NCBI RefSeq assembly: GCF_042687825.1
Contig: NZ_JBHUQE010000009.1
Location: 62,001 to 126,000, forward strand
Source: Sedimentitalea sp042687825
GTDB taxonomy: Bacteria; Pseudomonadota; Alphaproteobacteria; Rhodobacterales; Rhodobacteraceae
Reading direction: 5' to 3'
DNA length: 64,000 nt
Positions 63,537 through 64,000 of the stretch are shown in pieces. The notes under the pieces were generated by a model that had not been told where the DNA came from, ran no database searches, and worked only from the letters and a program-made list of their open reading frames with translations. A program made the position numbers and the translations under genes. Position 1 is the first letter of the stretch. Each line of letters starts with the position of its first letter.

Positions 63537-64000
63537 ATGCTGTTTTACGATTGTGCCACCGCACCGAACCCGCGCCGGGCCCGCATGTTCATCGCCGAAA
63601 AGGGGCTGGCCATCGAGACCCGCGAGATCAGCATCGCCAGAGGCGAACAGCTGCAACCGGATTTCCTGGCGATCAACCCGCGCGCGACCCTGCCAGTGCT
63701 GGTGACCGAGGCGGGCACCGTGCTGACCGAAAATCTGGGCATTGCCGCCTATCTGGAGGCGCACAGCCCGGAACGGCCGCTGATGGGGCGCACGCCTGAT
63801 GAAAAAGGGCTGGTCGCGATGTGGAACGCCATCGCCGAACAGCAGGGCGGTCTGCCGATCGCCGAAGCGCTGCGCAACAGCAACCCCCGGATGCAGGGCC
63901 GGGCGATTCCGGGGCCACAGGATTTCGCGCAGATCCCCGAACTGGCGGAACGTGGCAAGGCGCGGGTCGCGATGTTTTTCGAGTTGCTGGAGGCGCGGCT
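63537..64000 (+). CDS. Glutathione S-transferase (3' end outside window)
   Basis: The first 154 residues are visible. The ATG at 63537 has AAAGG seven bases upstream; an ATG six bases earlier is too close to it. The N-terminal thioredoxin-fold domain has LFYDCATAPNPRRARMFIAE, with a cysteine and an NPR motif in the usual active-site loop, then INPRATLPVLVTEAGTVLTE with the cis-Pro and glutathione-binding residues. The C-terminal helical domain begins near residue 90. Substrate unknown. It follows ackA by two bases. Confidence 0.9.
   Translation, partial: MLFYDCATAPNPRRARMFIAEKGLAIETREISIARGEQLQPDFLAINPRATLPVLVTEAGTVLTENLGIAAYLEAHSPERPLMGRTPDEKGLVAMWNAIAEQQGGLPIAEALRNSNPRMQGRAIPGPQDFAQIPELAERGKARVAMFFELLEAR

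Overview
The window looks like a high-GC alphaproteobacterial chromosome segment, most likely from the Rhodobacterales (roseobacter group). This is inferred from codon and GC style, gene families (DUF1127, a NavAb-type sodium channel, a MaoC-phosphate acetyltransferase fusion) and T6SS gene content. No rRNA, tRNA, insertion sequence or CRISPR array was seen.

Layout. Positions 1-7159 hold a left accessory block: a partial YceI-like secreted protein and a caspase-like protease on opposite strands, then a minus-strand run of a coiled-coil protein, a small exported protein, an ExbB/TolQ-like protein, two ExbD/TolR-like proteins and a TonB-like anchor protein. Positions 7332-36501 hold an almost unbroken plus-strand type VI secretion operon: tssA, tssB, tssC, hcp, tagJ, tssE, tssF, tssG, tssH(clpV), a voltage-gated sodium channel, a 1698-residue sheath-protein fusion, vgrG, a small adaptor-like gene, PAAR, fha, tssK, tssL (with an OmpA domain), tssM, tagF and pppA. 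The convergent ppkA kinase and an OmpA-like gene follow (36508-39283), then a TagX-like M15 peptidase (39472-40314). A second caspase-like gene (40840-42342) closes the apparent T6SS neighbourhood. No tssJ lipoprotein gene was found.

Positions 42568-50961 are mostly minus-strand: DUF1127, rpe, and a tightly overlapping operon of four glycosyltransferases, a histidine phosphatase, a polysaccharide deacetylase-like protein and a small methyltransferase, probably for a glycan. A plus-strand thioesterase interrupts this stretch. An MscS-type channel, a small hypothetical gene, a four-gene peptide/nickel-type ABC importer (54302-60174, minus), a second small methyltransferase, pta-ackA and a partial glutathione S-transferase fill the right end.

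How it works together. The T6SS genes supply baseplate (TssE/F/G/K), tail tube (Hcp), sheath (TssB/C), spike (VgrG/PAAR), membrane complex (TssL/M), recycling ATPase (ClpV) and threonine-phosphorylation control (PpkA/PppA/Fha plus TagF). The most unusual part is the gene pair inserted between clpV and vgrG: a BacNav-type channel overlapping by four bases a giant fusion of a full TssB, about 20 copies of a 21-residue repeat, about 15 copies of a 31-residue DDLL repeat, a second diverged TssB-like domain and a C-terminally shortened TssC-like domain. A second unusual link is a periplasmic domain shared by the kinase PpkA and the TonB-like partner of the ExbBD genes.
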